From: Stenotrophobium rhamnosiphilum
Lineage (GTDB): Bacteria > Pseudomonadota > Gammaproteobacteria > Nevskiales > Nevskiaceae
Direction: 5' to 3'
DNA: 64,000 nucleotides
NCBI RefSeq assembly: GCF_003052265.1
Contig: NZ_QANS01000002.1
Coordinates: forward strand, 186,001 to 250,000
Shown piece after piece: positions 26,884 to 35,240 of this stretch (its first letter is position 1; each line of letters starts with the position of its first letter). The notes under the pieces were generated by a model, which worked only from the letters and a program-made list of their open reading frames with translations, was not told the DNA's origin and did no database searches. A program made the translations under genes and the position numbers.

Positions 26884-27207
26884 TTATTTCGACGCCGCTT
26901 TGCTTTTCTTGGCTGGCTTTTCTTTGGTCTCAGCTTTGGCAGCTGGGGCCGGAGCTGGAGCGGCTTTCTCAGCGGCGGTCACAGGCTTAGAGGCTTCGGT
27001 ATCGCCCGCAAGGTTCTTTTTGTTATCTGACTTAAAGTCCGTCTCGTACCAGCCCGCGCCTTTGAGGCGGAAGCCGGCGGCCGAAACCTGACGCGTCAAC
27101 TTCAACTTTCCGCAGAGCGGGCACTTTTTTTCATCCGGCTCAGAAAGCTTTTGAAGAATCTCAGACGTCTCGCCGCAGGCGCGGCAAACATATTCGTAAA
27201 TGGGCAT
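26884..27207 (-). CDS. FmdB family zinc-ribbon protein
   Basis: 107 residues. The first 45 are the FmdB/CxxC zinc ribbon: MPIYEYVCRACGE with a second pair in KKCPLCGK, and the GAGWYETDF segment. The tail from about residue 65 is low-complexity, rich in Ala, Pro and Lys (APAPAPAAKAETK), probably disordered. Named after a formamidase regulator, but most homologues are of unknown function. Thirteen to thirty-six bases separate it from DUF502, depending on that start, suggesting an FmdB-DUF502-aspS transcript. Confidence 0.9.
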   Translation of the reverse strand: MPIYEYVCRACGETSEILQKLSEPDEKKCPLCGKLKLTRQVSAAGFRLKGAGWYETDFKSDNKKNLAGDTEASKPVTAAEKAAPAPAPAAKAETKEKPAKKSKAASK

Positions 27208-27228
27208 TGCAATGTCTCAAGGTAAAAC

Positions 27229-27249
27229 CTGTCCTCGAGTTGAGGACAG
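27229..27249. promoter_or_regulatory. Inverted repeat in divergent promoter region
   Basis: CTGTCCTC and GAGGACAG are separated by five bases, in the 150-base gap between the divergent FmdB and EamA genes. It could be a binding site for a dimeric regulator; no regulator family is suggested by the sequence. Confidence 0.35.
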
Positions 27250-27359
27250 ACACGGTATTTTCAAGCCTGCGGAACAGATCGTTTAGAATTCTGCCCGCGA
27301 CAGCACGCAATTGTGCATCTCTACTGACTTCTCTGCACGGTTCTCTTCCAAGATTCTTC

Positions 27360-28226
27360 ATGCAAAACGATTTGCGCCGTGGCGCCTTGTTCGCTGTCAG
27401 CGCTGCTGCTGCCTTTTCGGTGACCGGCGCCTGCGTTAAAGCCGCCTCCATTAACGCACCCACCGAAGTCGTGGTGTTCTTCCGCAGCGCCATCAGCCTG
27501 CTCGTCCTGCTCCCCTGGATTTTGCGCCAAGGTGTCTCCAGCCTACGCAGCGAACGTGTCGGCGGCCATCTGTGGCGCGCTGCGTTTGGCGTAAGTGCGA
27601 TGTACGCGTTTTTCTACGCCATCGGCCATATGCACTTGGCCGAAGCGATGCTGCTGACCTACTCCACCCCGCTCTTCATCCCGTTTATTGCTTGGTACTG
27701 GATCGGTGAAAAGCCACCAGCCGTTGTTTATCCCGCAGCGCTGACCGGGTTGGTCGGCATCGCCTTCATCGTTAAACCCGGCTCCGAAGAGATCAATTGG
27801 TTCGCAGGCATGGTCGGCGTTTGCTCCGGCATCCTCGCTGCTTGCGCGATGGTGAGCATTCGACGCATTTCAGACACCGAGCCTGCACCGCGCATCGTGT
27901 TTTATTTTGTGGCGATGGCAACGGTGATTTCTTCAATTCCAATGTTGTGGGCTTGGCAAACGCCGGACGCCACCACACTGCTGCAATTGATTGGCGCTGG
28001 ACTCACTGCCACTGTCGGACAACTCTGTCTGACGCGCGCTTATGCAATGGCTCCCGCTGCGCGCGTTGGCCCCTTCACCTATGCCGCAGTCATTTTCTCC
28101 GCGCTGATTGCGTGGATGATTTGGGATGAGCGCATGGATGCTTGGTCCGTACTGGGATCGCTACTTGTCATCGCAACTTGCGTGATGGTCGGCTGGAAAC
28201 GACCAGAGCCACGGTTGGAAGAGTAA
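27360..28226 (+). CDS. EamA/DMT family transporter
   Basis: 288 residues from the ATG at 27360 (MQNDLRRGALFAV); the frame extends upstream into the promoter region without coding features. Ten hydrophobic segments in two EamA repeats, with SALIAWMIWDERMDAW near the end typical of the second repeat. Drug/metabolite transporters export amino acids, metabolites or drugs from the cytoplasm; the substrate cannot be read from sequence. It is convergent with the next gene, four bases away, and has no visible terminator of its own. Confidence 0.9.
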   Translation: MQNDLRRGALFAVSAAAAFSVTGACVKAASINAPTEVVVFFRSAISLLVLLPWILRQGVSSLRSERVGGHLWRAAFGVSAMYAFFYAIGHMHLAEAMLLTYSTPLFIPFIAWYWIGEKPPAVVYPAALTGLVGIAFIVKPGSEEINWFAGMVGVCSGILAACAMVSIRRISDTEPAPRIVFYFVAMATVISSIPMLWAWQTPDATTLLQLIGAGLTATVGQLCLTRAYAMAPAARVGPFTYAAVIFSALIAWMIWDERMDAWSVLGSLLVIATCVMVGWKRPEPRLEE

Positions 28227-28230
28227 AACT

Positions 28231-28992
28231 CTAAGGCAAGCGCAAATCTTCAATCGTGAGATCACTGCGCAAAGCTAGGCCTGCGCGAAAAGATTGAAAC
28301 GCAGTCGCAGCCAAAACGCGCGGCCCTTTGATTCCAAATTCGATATGCCGCTGGCGCGTTGCATCACCGCGCGAAGGCAAACTCGATAAGGCAATGCCGG
28401 GATACGCCGCCAGCGTTTGCTCCATCAAATCCAGCAAATCGCCTTCTGCAGCCGTGCCGACTGCGCGCAGAGAAAACTCAACTGGCGGATCAACATTTCG
28501 TAGCTGCGGATAACGTGCATCCAACACCCACTCGAGCATCGGCCACGCCATCTCAGGAAAGCCCGGTACAAAGTTGTGATCGCCGACATAGAAACCCGCA
28601 ACGCGATTCACCGGATTCGGAATCAAGCCAGCACCTTCGGGAAAATCCGCCATCAACACACGATGCGGAAATGCTTTGTCGCCGTATTGATCAACAATCG
28701 TTGCTTCAGCTTCTGCATGACGCACCACCGGCACAGCAAATGCGCGAGCCGCTGCCTGGCGCGTTCTGTCATCTGGCGTTGCGCCAATGCCGCCGCAAGA
28801 CAACACCACATCACCACGTTGACGACTAGCAACGATAGCTTCAGAAATCTGCACTTCATCATCACCAAGACACTGCGCCCACGACAGCGCCATGCCGCGC
28901 TCGCGTAGCAGTTCGATGACTTTCGAAAGATGTTTGTCCTGACGTTTTCCTGAAAGGATTTCATCGCCGATGATGAAAAGGCCAATGCCCAT
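28231..28992 (-). CDS. Molybdopterin-binding (MoaB/CinA N-domain) protein
   Basis: 253 residues. The MoCF fold signatures GLFIIGDEILSGKRQD at the start and VVLSCGGIGATPDDRTRQA around residue 63 are clear, followed by MPLEW-like PGFPEMAWPMLEW. It lacks the C-terminal amidase of full CinA and is longer than MoaB. Such stand-alone proteins are usually annotated as competence/damage-inducible protein A homologues, with no proven role; CinA N-domains can hydrolyse ADP-ribose. It ends four bases from the EamA stop. Confidence 0.87.
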   Translation of the reverse strand: MGIGLFIIGDEILSGKRQDKHLSKVIELLRERGMALSWAQCLGDDEVQISEAIVASRQRGDVVLSCGGIGATPDDRTRQAAARAFAVPVVRHAEAEATIVDQYGDKAFPHRVLMADFPEGAGLIPNPVNRVAGFYVGDHNFVPGFPEMAWPMLEWVLDARYPQLRNVDPPVEFSLRAVGTAAEGDLLDLMEQTLAAYPGIALSSLPSRGDATRQRHIEFGIKGPRVLAATAFQSFRAGLALRSDLTIEDLRLP

Positions 28993-29022
28993 TTTTGCTC
29001 CGTGTTGGCCTGCGCATCTTAA

Positions 29023-29050
29023 AACAAAGGCGGCCGTGGCCGCCTTTGTT
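29023..29050 (-). terminator. Intrinsic terminator
   Basis: A 13-bp perfect stem (AACAAAGGCGGCC / GGCCGCCTTTGTT) with a 2-base loop, followed on the minus strand by TTAAG. It lies 20 bases past the stop at 29071. Confidence 0.85.
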
Positions 29051-29070
29051 AAGAGTTGCCCATCTTTAAA

Positions 29071-29394
29071 CTAGCGCAGATGACCACGGTAACGACCCGC
29101 CACGGTTGGATTCACTGGCGCCTCAGGTGAAGGCTCGTCATTGTTGCCCGAACGTATGCCCGAAGACGGACGATCATGCGTACGTTGAGGAAGACCAAAC
29201 ATGATCTCCTCATAACGATCTGCAAGCCGACTGACTTCATCGTCTGGCATCGAGCGCGCAATACGCAGAACTTCCGCCGCGTAGTCACGGTTGTGCACCA
29301 TCCAGATCGCGTCGATCACACGGCCACCATCTCGGCGCAGCCTCACGTATAGGTGCGTTGCAATCGCTGAAAGCTTGTTATCTGTCTCAGTCAT
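29071..29394 (-). CDS. Conserved-looking hypothetical protein
   Basis: 107 residues, soluble and charged: a helical first half (THLYVRLRRDGGRVIDAIWM, RDYAAEVLRIARSMPDDEVS) and a disordered Pro/Arg-rich tail (GNNDEPSPEAPVN). I do not recognise a family. It has its own terminator and starts 52 bases after the amtB stop, so it may be read from amtB. Coding is supported by the open frame, a plausible helical pattern and the well-placed terminator. Confidence 0.7.
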   Translation of the reverse strand: MTETDNKLSAIATHLYVRLRRDGGRVIDAIWMVHNRDYAAEVLRIARSMPDDEVSRLADRYEEIMFGLPQRTHDRPSSGIRSGNNDEPSPEAPVNPTVAGRYRGHLR

Positions 29395-29446
29395 CAGATC
29401 CTGCCTTCTGGAACCTCGTAGCGCTTACTTGTGTGGGACATTGCCA

Positions 29447-30859
29447 TCACCCGATCTGTTCGCTGTGCTGCGACAGATCAAGACCCTGCAATTCATCCTC
29501 GCGTGTTACGCGCAGGCCGATGGTGAAGTCGATGATCAGTAACAGTGCTAGCGACACACCAGCGCTGTAGAACAATGTGGCAAATGCGCCCACCGCCTGC
29601 ACCATGACGCTACCCGACGCGCCGCCAATCGCCTTGTCTGCGAAGACGCCGGTTAACAGTGCGCCGACGAGGCCGCCTACGCAGTGAATACCAAAGACAT
29701 CCAGCGAATCATCTGCGCCGAGAAAATGCTTGAGGCCCGTTGCGCCCCAGTAACAGCAGATGCCCGCAGCCAAACCAATCGCTAACGCGCCGCCGACGTT
29801 AACGAAACCAGACGCTGGCGTGATCGCGACCAAACCTGCGACCGCACCCGAGCAAGCACCTAACAGCGTGGCGCGACCGCGTGTAAACATTTCAACCAGC
29901 ATCCAGGTGAGCGCGGCAGTTGCTGCAGCAATCTGCGTCACCAACATCGCCATGCCCGCACGGCCATCTGCAGCACCTGCGGAACCCGCGTTAAATCCAA
30001 ACCAGCCGACCCAGAGCAGCGAAGCGCCGATCAAGGTAAAGGCAAGGTTGTAAGGGATGAACGCATCTTCGCCATAACCTTTGCGCTTGCCGAGTACGAA
30101 AGCGCACATCAAACCTGCTGCGCCTGCGTTGATATGCACGACAGTGCCGCCCGCAAAATCTTGCGCGCCGAGTGCGGCCAACCAACCTGTTGGTTCCCAC
30201 ACCCAGTGAGCGACCGGTGCGTAGACAAATAGCGACCATAAACAGATGAACACCACCATCGCACCAAACTTGATGCGCTCAGCGAAAGCACCCGTGATCA
30301 GCGCAGGCGTGATGATCGCAAAGGTCATCTGAAACATCACAAATACCGACTCAGGAATCGTCGTTGCAATGTGACTCACCGTCAGCGTGCCGGTCTCTTT
30401 GATGAAGCTCATGCCTGACAACAGCACTCGATCAAATCCGCCAATGAACCCTGTGCCCGGCGTGAACGCGAGGCTGTAACCCACCACCACCCAGATCACT
30501 GTCGCCAAACAAGTGATACAAAAACTTTGTAGCGCAGTAGAAAGCACGTTTTTCCTACGCACCATGCCCGCGTAGAACAGCGCCAAACCAGGAATCGTCA
30601 TCAACAACACCAGCGCGGTGGAGACCAACATCCACGCGGTATCGCCAGAATTAATTTTGTCGGCAGTCACTGTGAATGGACGGGTTGGCGGTGCAGCGGG
30701 CTCCGCTGCTGGCGGCTGAGCAATCGCTGCCGCTTCCACTACCGCCGGACTATCTGCGGGAATTTCCTGCGCCCAAGTATTTTGCGGAAGCCAAAGCAAC
30801 GCAAAAACCAAGAAAGGAACATTCAGTAACCAGTTCGCGTACTTACGCTTCATCGTCAT
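29447..30859 (-). CDS. amtB: Ammonium transporter
   Basis: 470 residues. A signal peptide ends near WAQEIPAD, followed by an Ala/Pro-rich spacer, then eleven membrane spans starting at DTAWMLVSTALVLLM. Pore signatures are seen: GLALFYAGMVRRKN, the twin histidines in VVHINAGAAGL and FGIHCVGGLVGALLTG. It conducts ammonium across the inner membrane. The usual partner glnK is not adjacent. A perfect sigma-54 promoter stands about 60 bases upstream, so nitrogen-limitation control by NtrC/RpoN is likely. The start could also be the Met at 30853. Confidence 0.96.
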   Translation of the reverse strand: MTMKRKYANWLLNVPFLVFALLWLPQNTWAQEIPADSPAVVEAAAIAQPPAAEPAAPPTRPFTVTADKINSGDTAWMLVSTALVLLMTIPGLALFYAGMVRRKNVLSTALQSFCITCLATVIWVVVGYSLAFTPGTGFIGGFDRVLLSGMSFIKETGTLTVSHIATTIPESVFVMFQMTFAIITPALITGAFAERIKFGAMVVFICLWSLFVYAPVAHWVWEPTGWLAALGAQDFAGGTVVHINAGAAGLMCAFVLGKRKGYGEDAFIPYNLAFTLIGASLLWVGWFGFNAGSAGAADGRAGMAMLVTQIAAATAALTWMLVEMFTRGRATLLGACSGAVAGLVAITPASGFVNVGGALAIGLAAGICCYWGATGLKHFLGADDSLDVFGIHCVGGLVGALLTGVFADKAIGGASGSVMVQAVGAFATLFYSAGVSLALLLIIDFTIGLRVTREDELQGLDLSQHSEQIG

Positions 30860-30920
30860 TCCCCAATCTTTACTGCGACGTCTCTTTTTCTAAAACAGTC
30901 GAGACCTTGAGAGCAGTGAA

Positions 30921-30935
30921 GCAATTAGAGTGCCA
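30921..30935 (-). promoter_or_regulatory. Sigma-54 (-24/-12) promoter of amtB
   Basis: On the minus strand TGGCAC, five bases, TTGC matches the RpoN consensus exactly. It points at amtB, whose start is about 60 bases downstream. A GGTGCA half-site lies at 30940-30945, but no full NtrC palindrome is visible. Confidence 0.85.
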
Positions 30936-30996
30936 AGTTGGTGCAAGCCCGGCGCAGCAGGGCAAATTCCATGCTCAATAACGGGTGGGTTCGGCC

Positions 30997-31026
30997 TTGC
31001 AGACAGCCTGATAGAGTGTCTATAGG
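30997..31026 (+). promoter_or_regulatory. Candidate sigma-70 promoter of the DJ-1 gene
   Basis: TTGCAG (30997-31002), 18 bases, TATAGG (31021-31026), 24 bases before the ATG at 31050. A reasonable but not strong match. Confidence 0.4.
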
Positions 31027-31049
31027 CCATCTACAGGAATCACAACAAT

Positions 31050-31592
31050 ATGAAAGCTCTTGTGCCTATCGCTTACGGTTCAGAAAGTCTTGAAGCCGTC
31101 ATGCTGATCAACGTCCTTCGCCGCGCCGGTGTCCGCGTTACGGTTGCCAGCACGGAGCCGGAACTCGCAGTCGTTGGAACTCGCGATATCACGCTCACCG
31201 CAGACATCCTCTTTAAAGACATCGCCGATGTTGCCTTCGACCTGATTGTTTTACCCGGCGGCGAGAAAGGCGCTGAGAATCTTGGCAAACACGCACCGCT
31301 GATCGAAAAGTTGCGCCAGCAACGCATCGATAAGAAATGGTACGGCGCAATCTGCGCGGCACCTGCGTTGACCCTGTCGCCCCATGGATTGCTCGATGGC
31401 AAACAGGCAACCTGCTATCCCAGCTTTAAGGACAAGCTGCTGCATTTTGTGGATCAGCCGATTGTGGTCGACGGCCACTGCATCACGGCACAGGGGCCAG
31501 CGACGGCCCTGCCCTTTGCGCTCAAATTAGTGGAGATCCTCTTTGGCGAGGACAAGCGCAAGCTGGTCGCGCAAGCGATGTTGGTCCCATAA
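31050..31592 (+). CDS. DJ-1/PfpI family protein (YajL/ThiJ-like)
   Basis: 180 residues of the DJ-1 fold. Key features: Glu in YGSESLEAVM, the nucleophile Cys in the elbow GAICAAPALTL near residue 108, and the C-terminal GPATALPFALKLVE helix. Members act as protein chaperones, glyoxalases or deglycases against reactive carbonyls; the closest match in style is YajL/ThiJ. It is monocistronic, divergent from amtB and followed by its own terminator. Confidence 0.93.
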   Translation: MKALVPIAYGSESLEAVMLINVLRRAGVRVTVASTEPELAVVGTRDITLTADILFKDIADVAFDLIVLPGGEKGAENLGKHAPLIEKLRQQRIDKKWYGAICAAPALTLSPHGLLDGKQATCYPSFKDKLLHFVDQPIVVDGHCITAQGPATALPFALKLVEILFGEDKRKLVAQAMLVP

Positions 31593-31597
31593 ACGCA

Positions 31598-31623
31598 GAA
31601 ATGCCCGCTGATGCGGGCATTTC
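31598..31623 (+). terminator. Hairpin terminator after the DJ-1 gene
   Basis: An 11-bp stem (GAAATGCCCGC / GCGGGCATTTC) with a TGAT loop starts six bases past the stop; only a short T-rich tail (TATTT) follows. Confidence 0.75.
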
Positions 31624-31637
31624 TATTTGCAACTCAG

Positions 31638-31664
31638 CCTGATGCGCCATTCTGGCGCATCAGG
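31638..31664. terminator. Second hairpin between convergent DJ-1 and grxD genes
   Basis: A perfect 12-bp stem (CCTGATGCGCCA / TGGCGCATCAGG) with a TTC loop, ten bases from the grxD stop. It has TTTGT on the plus side and no T-run on the minus side. It probably ends grxD messages or backs up the first hairpin. Confidence 0.6.
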
Positions 31665-31673
31665 TTTGTAGTC

Positions 31674-32006
31674 TTAAGCAGCCTTCTTACCGCTGGCGAC
31701 AGCTTCGTCCAGCATCTTCTTGAGTTCGCCCGACTGGAACAAATCCAGCGTGATGTCACAGCCACCAATCAGCTCACCCTTCACATACAGCTGAGGGAAG
31801 GTCGGCCAGTTAGCAAACTTGGGCAGTGCGCGATAAATCTCTTCATCTTCAAAAATATTAATGAAGGAGAACGGAACATTGCAGGCTTTCAGCGCCTGCG
31901 TTGAGCGAGCAGAGAATCCGCATTGCGGAAAATCTGGCGAACCCTTCATATAGATAATGATCGGGTTTTCAGTAACTTGCTGTTTGATTCTTTCGAGTGC
32001 GTCCAT
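31674..32006 (-). CDS. grxD: Monothiol CGFS glutaredoxin
   Basis: 110 residues from the ATG at 32006 (MDALERIKQQV), preceded by AGGG; the frame runs further upstream but without conserved sequence. KGSPDFPQCGFSARS contains the CGFS active site, followed by WPTFPQLYVKGELIGGCDI. GrxD binds a [2Fe-2S] cluster as a dimer or with BolA proteins and delivers clusters or senses iron status. A bolA gene is in this window at 51009. Confidence 0.96.
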   Translation of the reverse strand: MDALERIKQQVTENPIIIYMKGSPDFPQCGFSARSTQALKACNVPFSFINIFEDEEIYRALPKFANWPTFPQLYVKGELIGGCDITLDLFQSGELKKMLDEAVASGKKAA

Positions 32007-32188
32007 GTGCCCTGTCCAGTAGGGGGTAGCCCAAAGCGCGCGGATTATACGCCCAGACAATTCGGATTGCTGCTGCAAGCGCTTTCAGCCAATAAATCGT
32101 TTCATCGTGCTTTATCCTGCCGCGCCGTTCGGGTAACGTGGCGGCCTGTTATTCATCAAACATACGTAGATACAAGGAAGATAAAGAC

Positions 32189-32791
32189 ATGAATCCGCTA
32201 AATACTATTAAAGGGACTCTGACTGCTGGACTAGTGCTGGCCATCGTTCTGGCCGCCGTCCTCAGCCAACACACCGGCGTAAACGCCATGCTGCTGGCCC
32301 GCTGGCTGCACATCGTTGCAGGCATCACCTGGATCGGCTTGCTGTATTACTTCAATTTCGTGCAGGTTCCAGCACTAGCTGACGCAGCTGCCGACAAGGG
32401 CGGTCCTGGCGGCGGTGGCATTACCAAGTACGTCGCTCCGCGCGCACTTCTGTGGTTCCGCTGGTCGGCGCTCGTAACCTGGTTGTCCGGCGCTGCGTAT
32501 CTGGCTCACGTTGGCTGGCTTGCAGGCGCTTTCACCTTCGGCGCCATCGGCACCGCTGGCCCTTACGGCAACGCAATTGGCTACGGCGCTTGGCTCGGCA
32601 CCATCATGCTGTTCAACGTCTGGGCGATTATCTGGCCGAACCAGCAGAAAATCCTTGGCCTGAAGCCTGCGACCGACGAAGAGAAAGTTGTCGCTCGCCG
32701 TCGCGCATTCCTGGCATCACGCACCAACGCTTTGCTGTCGATTCCGATGCTGATGTTCATGGCTGCTTCTTCACACGGTCTGCCGTTCTAA
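32189..32791 (+). CDS. Urate_ox_N / PuuD-like membrane protein
   Basis: 200 residues from the ATG at 32189, with AAGGA about ten bases upstream. Four or five membrane spans. The segment WLHIVAGITWIGLLYYFNFVQ with its histidine is the hallmark of the Urate_ox_N (DUF989) family, whose longer member PuuD is a membrane urate hydroxylase with a cytochrome domain. Here there is no cytochrome c domain and no purine genes nearby, so urate oxidation should not be assumed. It is 16 bases upstream of sodB and may be co-transcribed; a haem-linked redox role is only a guess. Confidence 0.75.
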   Translation: MNPLNTIKGTLTAGLVLAIVLAAVLSQHTGVNAMLLARWLHIVAGITWIGLLYYFNFVQVPALADAAADKGGPGGGGITKYVAPRALLWFRWSALVTWLSGAAYLAHVGWLAGAFTFGAIGTAGPYGNAIGYGAWLGTIMLFNVWAIIWPNQQKILGLKPATDEEKVVARRRAFLASRTNALLSIPMLMFMAASSHGLPF

Positions 32792-32807
32792 AAGAGAGTT
32801 CAGCGCC

Positions 32808-33383
32808 ATGGCGTTAACCTTGCCAGAATTGCCCTACGGTAGAAGCGATTTGGAGCCGCATATGTCCCGCGAAACGCTGGACTATCACTATGCCAAGCAC
32901 CACAAAGCCTACGTAGACAATGGGAACAAACTCATTGCCGGCACCGAATTTGAGAATATGGATCTGGACGATTTAGTTAAAAAATCTTCCGGCAAAATTT
33001 TCAACAATGCGGCGCAGGTTTGGAATCACAATTTCTTCTGGAATTGTCTGACTCCTGAGTCCAAAGCTCCGAGCAAGAAATTGGTAACTGCGCTTATCAA
33101 ACAGTTTGGCGGCGTTGATGATTTCAAAAAGCTGTTCACCGAAGTTGCGCTAGGCACTTTTGGTTCCGGTTGGGCATGGCTGGTTTTGAATGCTGATGGT
33201 TCACTCGCGATTACCAGCACCACAGGTGCTGGTAATCCCTTGACCGACGGCCAGAAACCACTGCTGACCTGCGACGTCTGGGAACACGCTTACTACGTTG
33301 ATTACCGCAATGCGCGCCCCACCTACCTAGAACATTTCTGGGCATTGGTGAACTGGCAGTTTGTGGAGAAAAACCTCGGCTAA
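32808..33383 (+). CDS. sodB: Iron superoxide dismutase
   Basis: 191 residues, SodB type. Metal ligands are His in LDYHYAKHHKAYVD, His in VWNHNFFWNCL, and Asp/His in CDVWEHAYYVDYRN; AQVWNHNFFW and GSGWAWLV favour iron over manganese. It removes superoxide in the cytosol. The gene is followed 20 bases later by a strong terminator. No Fur box is evident in the short gap upstream. Confidence 0.97.
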   Translation: MALTLPELPYGRSDLEPHMSRETLDYHYAKHHKAYVDNGNKLIAGTEFENMDLDDLVKKSSGKIFNNAAQVWNHNFFWNCLTPESKAPSKKLVTALIKQFGGVDDFKKLFTEVALGTFGSGWAWLVLNADGSLAITSTTGAGNPLTDGQKPLLTCDVWEHAYYVDYRNARPTYLEHFWALVNWQFVEKNLG

Positions 33384-33402
33384 GGCTGTGGGCAAATACT
33401 GG

Positions 33403-33430
33403 GGCCGCTCTGCGGAGCGGCCCTTTTTTA
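33403..33430 (+). terminator. Intrinsic terminator after sodB
   Basis: A 9-bp stem (GGGCCGCTC / GAGCGGCCC) with a TGCG loop, followed by six T. argF starts only 16 bases further on, so its promoter must overlap this region or argF relies on read-through. Confidence 0.92.
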
Positions 33431-33446
33431 TTTTGAGGACGCAGTA

Positions 33447-34343
33447 ATGACGCGGCATTTGCTGAAACTTTCGGACTTAAGCGCTGCTGAAGCTCAGCAG
33501 ATTATTGCGCGCGCCATTGCGCTGAAGAACATGCGCGATACGAGTTACCGTCCTTTTACCGGCAAAACGCTGGCGATGATTTTCGCCAAAAATTCCACAC
33601 GTACTCGCGTGAGCTTTGAAGCAGGCATGGCCAAGTTTGGTGGCCACGCGCTGTTCCTGCACTCGGGCACCACACAACTCGGTCGCGATGAACCGATCAG
33701 CGATACAGCCAAAGTGCTGTCTCGCATGGTCGACGCGATCATGATTCGTAACGACTCACAGGCCGATCAAGAAGATCTCGCTGCGAACTCTCGCGTGCCA
33801 GTGATCAACGGCCTGTCAGAACTTCATCACCCCTGCCAGTTGCTTGCGGATATGCAGACCTGGTTTGAACATCGCGGTAATCCGAAAGGAAAAGTGGCTG
33901 CGTGGATTGGTGACGGCAACAACGTCTGCCATTCATTTATCGAAGCCGCTGTGCTGTTCGATTTCAAGCTGCGCATCGCAACTCCGAAGGGCTATGAGGC
34001 TGACGCCAAGATCGTCAAAGCCGCTGGCGCACATGTTGAAATTGTTCACGGCGCAACGTTTGCCGCCAATGGCGCAGATCTGATCATCACCGACACTTGG
34101 ACCAGCATGGGCCAGGAAGCGGAAACCAAAAAACGTCTTGCCGATTTCGCTGGCTATCAAGTCGATGCTGATTTGATGAAGCGTGCAAAACCCGATGCCA
34201 TCTTCATGCACTGTCTGCCCGCGCACCGCGGCGAAGAAGTCAGCGCTGAAGTAATTGACGGCGAACAGTCTGTCATTTGGGACGAAGCCGAAAATCGCCT
34301 GTGGGCGCAGATGGCGCTTCTTGAGTTTTTACTCGGCGCTTAA
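33447..34343 (+). CDS. argF: Ornithine carbamoyltransferase
   Basis: 298 residues. Carbamoyl phosphate site STRTR (FAKNSTRTRVSFE), HPCQ motif in LHHPCQLLADM, the ornithine loop with DTWTSMGQE, and the catalytic HCLPAHRGEE. It makes citrulline from ornithine and carbamoyl phosphate in arginine synthesis. It is followed by nadC after five bases, so the two are co-transcribed although pathways differ. Confidence 0.97.
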   Translation: MTRHLLKLSDLSAAEAQQIIARAIALKNMRDTSYRPFTGKTLAMIFAKNSTRTRVSFEAGMAKFGGHALFLHSGTTQLGRDEPISDTAKVLSRMVDAIMIRNDSQADQEDLAANSRVPVINGLSELHHPCQLLADMQTWFEHRGNPKGKVAAWIGDGNNVCHSFIEAAVLFDFKLRIATPKGYEADAKIVKAAGAHVEIVHGATFAANGADLIITDTWTSMGQEAETKKRLADFAGYQVDADLMKRAKPDAIFMHCLPAHRGEEVSAEVIDGEQSVIWDEAENRLWAQMALLEFLLGA

Positions 34344-34348
34344 TAAGC

Positions 34349-35209
34349 ATGAACATTCAAATCCCTAGCTACGTCACTGATCTCAGCGAAACAGTTGCGC
34401 GCGCTTTGGCTGAAGATATTGGCAGTGGCGACGTCACTGCACGCTTGGTTGCTGCCGATGAAATCGGCAATGCTCGCGTGATCTCACGCGAAGCCGCGGT
34501 GATTTGTGGCCGCCCTTGGGTAGATGAAGTGTTTCGTCAGATTGACCCGAACATTCGAGTTGAATGGCTTATTGAAGAAGGCGCGACCGTCGCGCCAGAT
34601 CAAAAACTTTTCACATTGCATGGCCCTGCACGCGCATTGCTCAGTGGCGAACGCCCTGCCCTTAATTTCTTGCAGACTGCTTCAGGCACCGCAACGGCTG
34701 TGAAGCAATACGTCGATGCTGTTGCTGGCACTGATACACGCATCGCAGACACACGCAAAACCCTGCCCGGCCTGCGTAATTTGCAAAAGTACGCTGTGCT
34801 TTGCGGCGGCGGCATCAATCACCGCATTGGTTTGTACGACGGCATTCTGATTAAAGAAAATCACATTGCTGCTGCAGGCGGCATTCGTCAGGCCATCGCC
34901 AATGCACGTGCGCTGAATGCTGGCGTGCCGTTGATGACAGAAGCCGAAACGCTGGATGAAGCACGCGAAGCATTGGCAGCGGATGTTGATCTACTGCTGG
35001 TTGATGAGTTTCCATTGCCAGAACTTCGCGAAGCTGTCGCACTGACGCGTGCACATCGCGCCAAGGGCGGCAAAACCGTCATCGAATACTCCGGCAGCAC
35101 AACCTTGGCCAATGTGCGTGGTTACGCCGAGGCAGGCGTTGATCGCGTTTCGATTGGCGGCATCACCAAACATTTGCGTGCGGTTGATTTGTCGATGCGA
35201 TTTGCCTGA
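34349..35209 (+). CDS. nadC: Nicotinate-nucleotide pyrophosphorylase
   Basis: 286 residues. EDIGSGDVTARLV near the N-terminus, ERPALNFLQTASGTAT, DTRKTLPGLRNLQKYAV and GGGINHRIGLYDGILIKENH are family motifs. It turns quinolinate and PRPP into nicotinate mononucleotide, following NadA (encoded at 21483). It sits five bases after argF. Confidence 0.97.
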   Translation: MNIQIPSYVTDLSETVARALAEDIGSGDVTARLVAADEIGNARVISREAAVICGRPWVDEVFRQIDPNIRVEWLIEEGATVAPDQKLFTLHGPARALLSGERPALNFLQTASGTATAVKQYVDAVAGTDTRIADTRKTLPGLRNLQKYAVLCGGGINHRIGLYDGILIKENHIAAAGGIRQAIANARALNAGVPLMTEAETLDEAREALAADVDLLLVDEFPLPELREAVALTRAHRAKGGKTVIEYSGSTTLANVRGYAEAGVDRVSIGGITKHLRAVDLSMRFA

Positions 35210-35240
35210 GCACTAAGTAGTGCAGCGATTGGAATCAAAA

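Noticed and set aside
30936-31049. Full NtrC binding palindrome upstream of amtB
   Set aside because: Only one GGTGCA half-site at 30940 is visible; the matching half is missing.
32189-32791. Functional urate hydroxylase PuuD
   Set aside because: The protein lacks the cytochrome c domain and there are no purine catabolism genes nearby.
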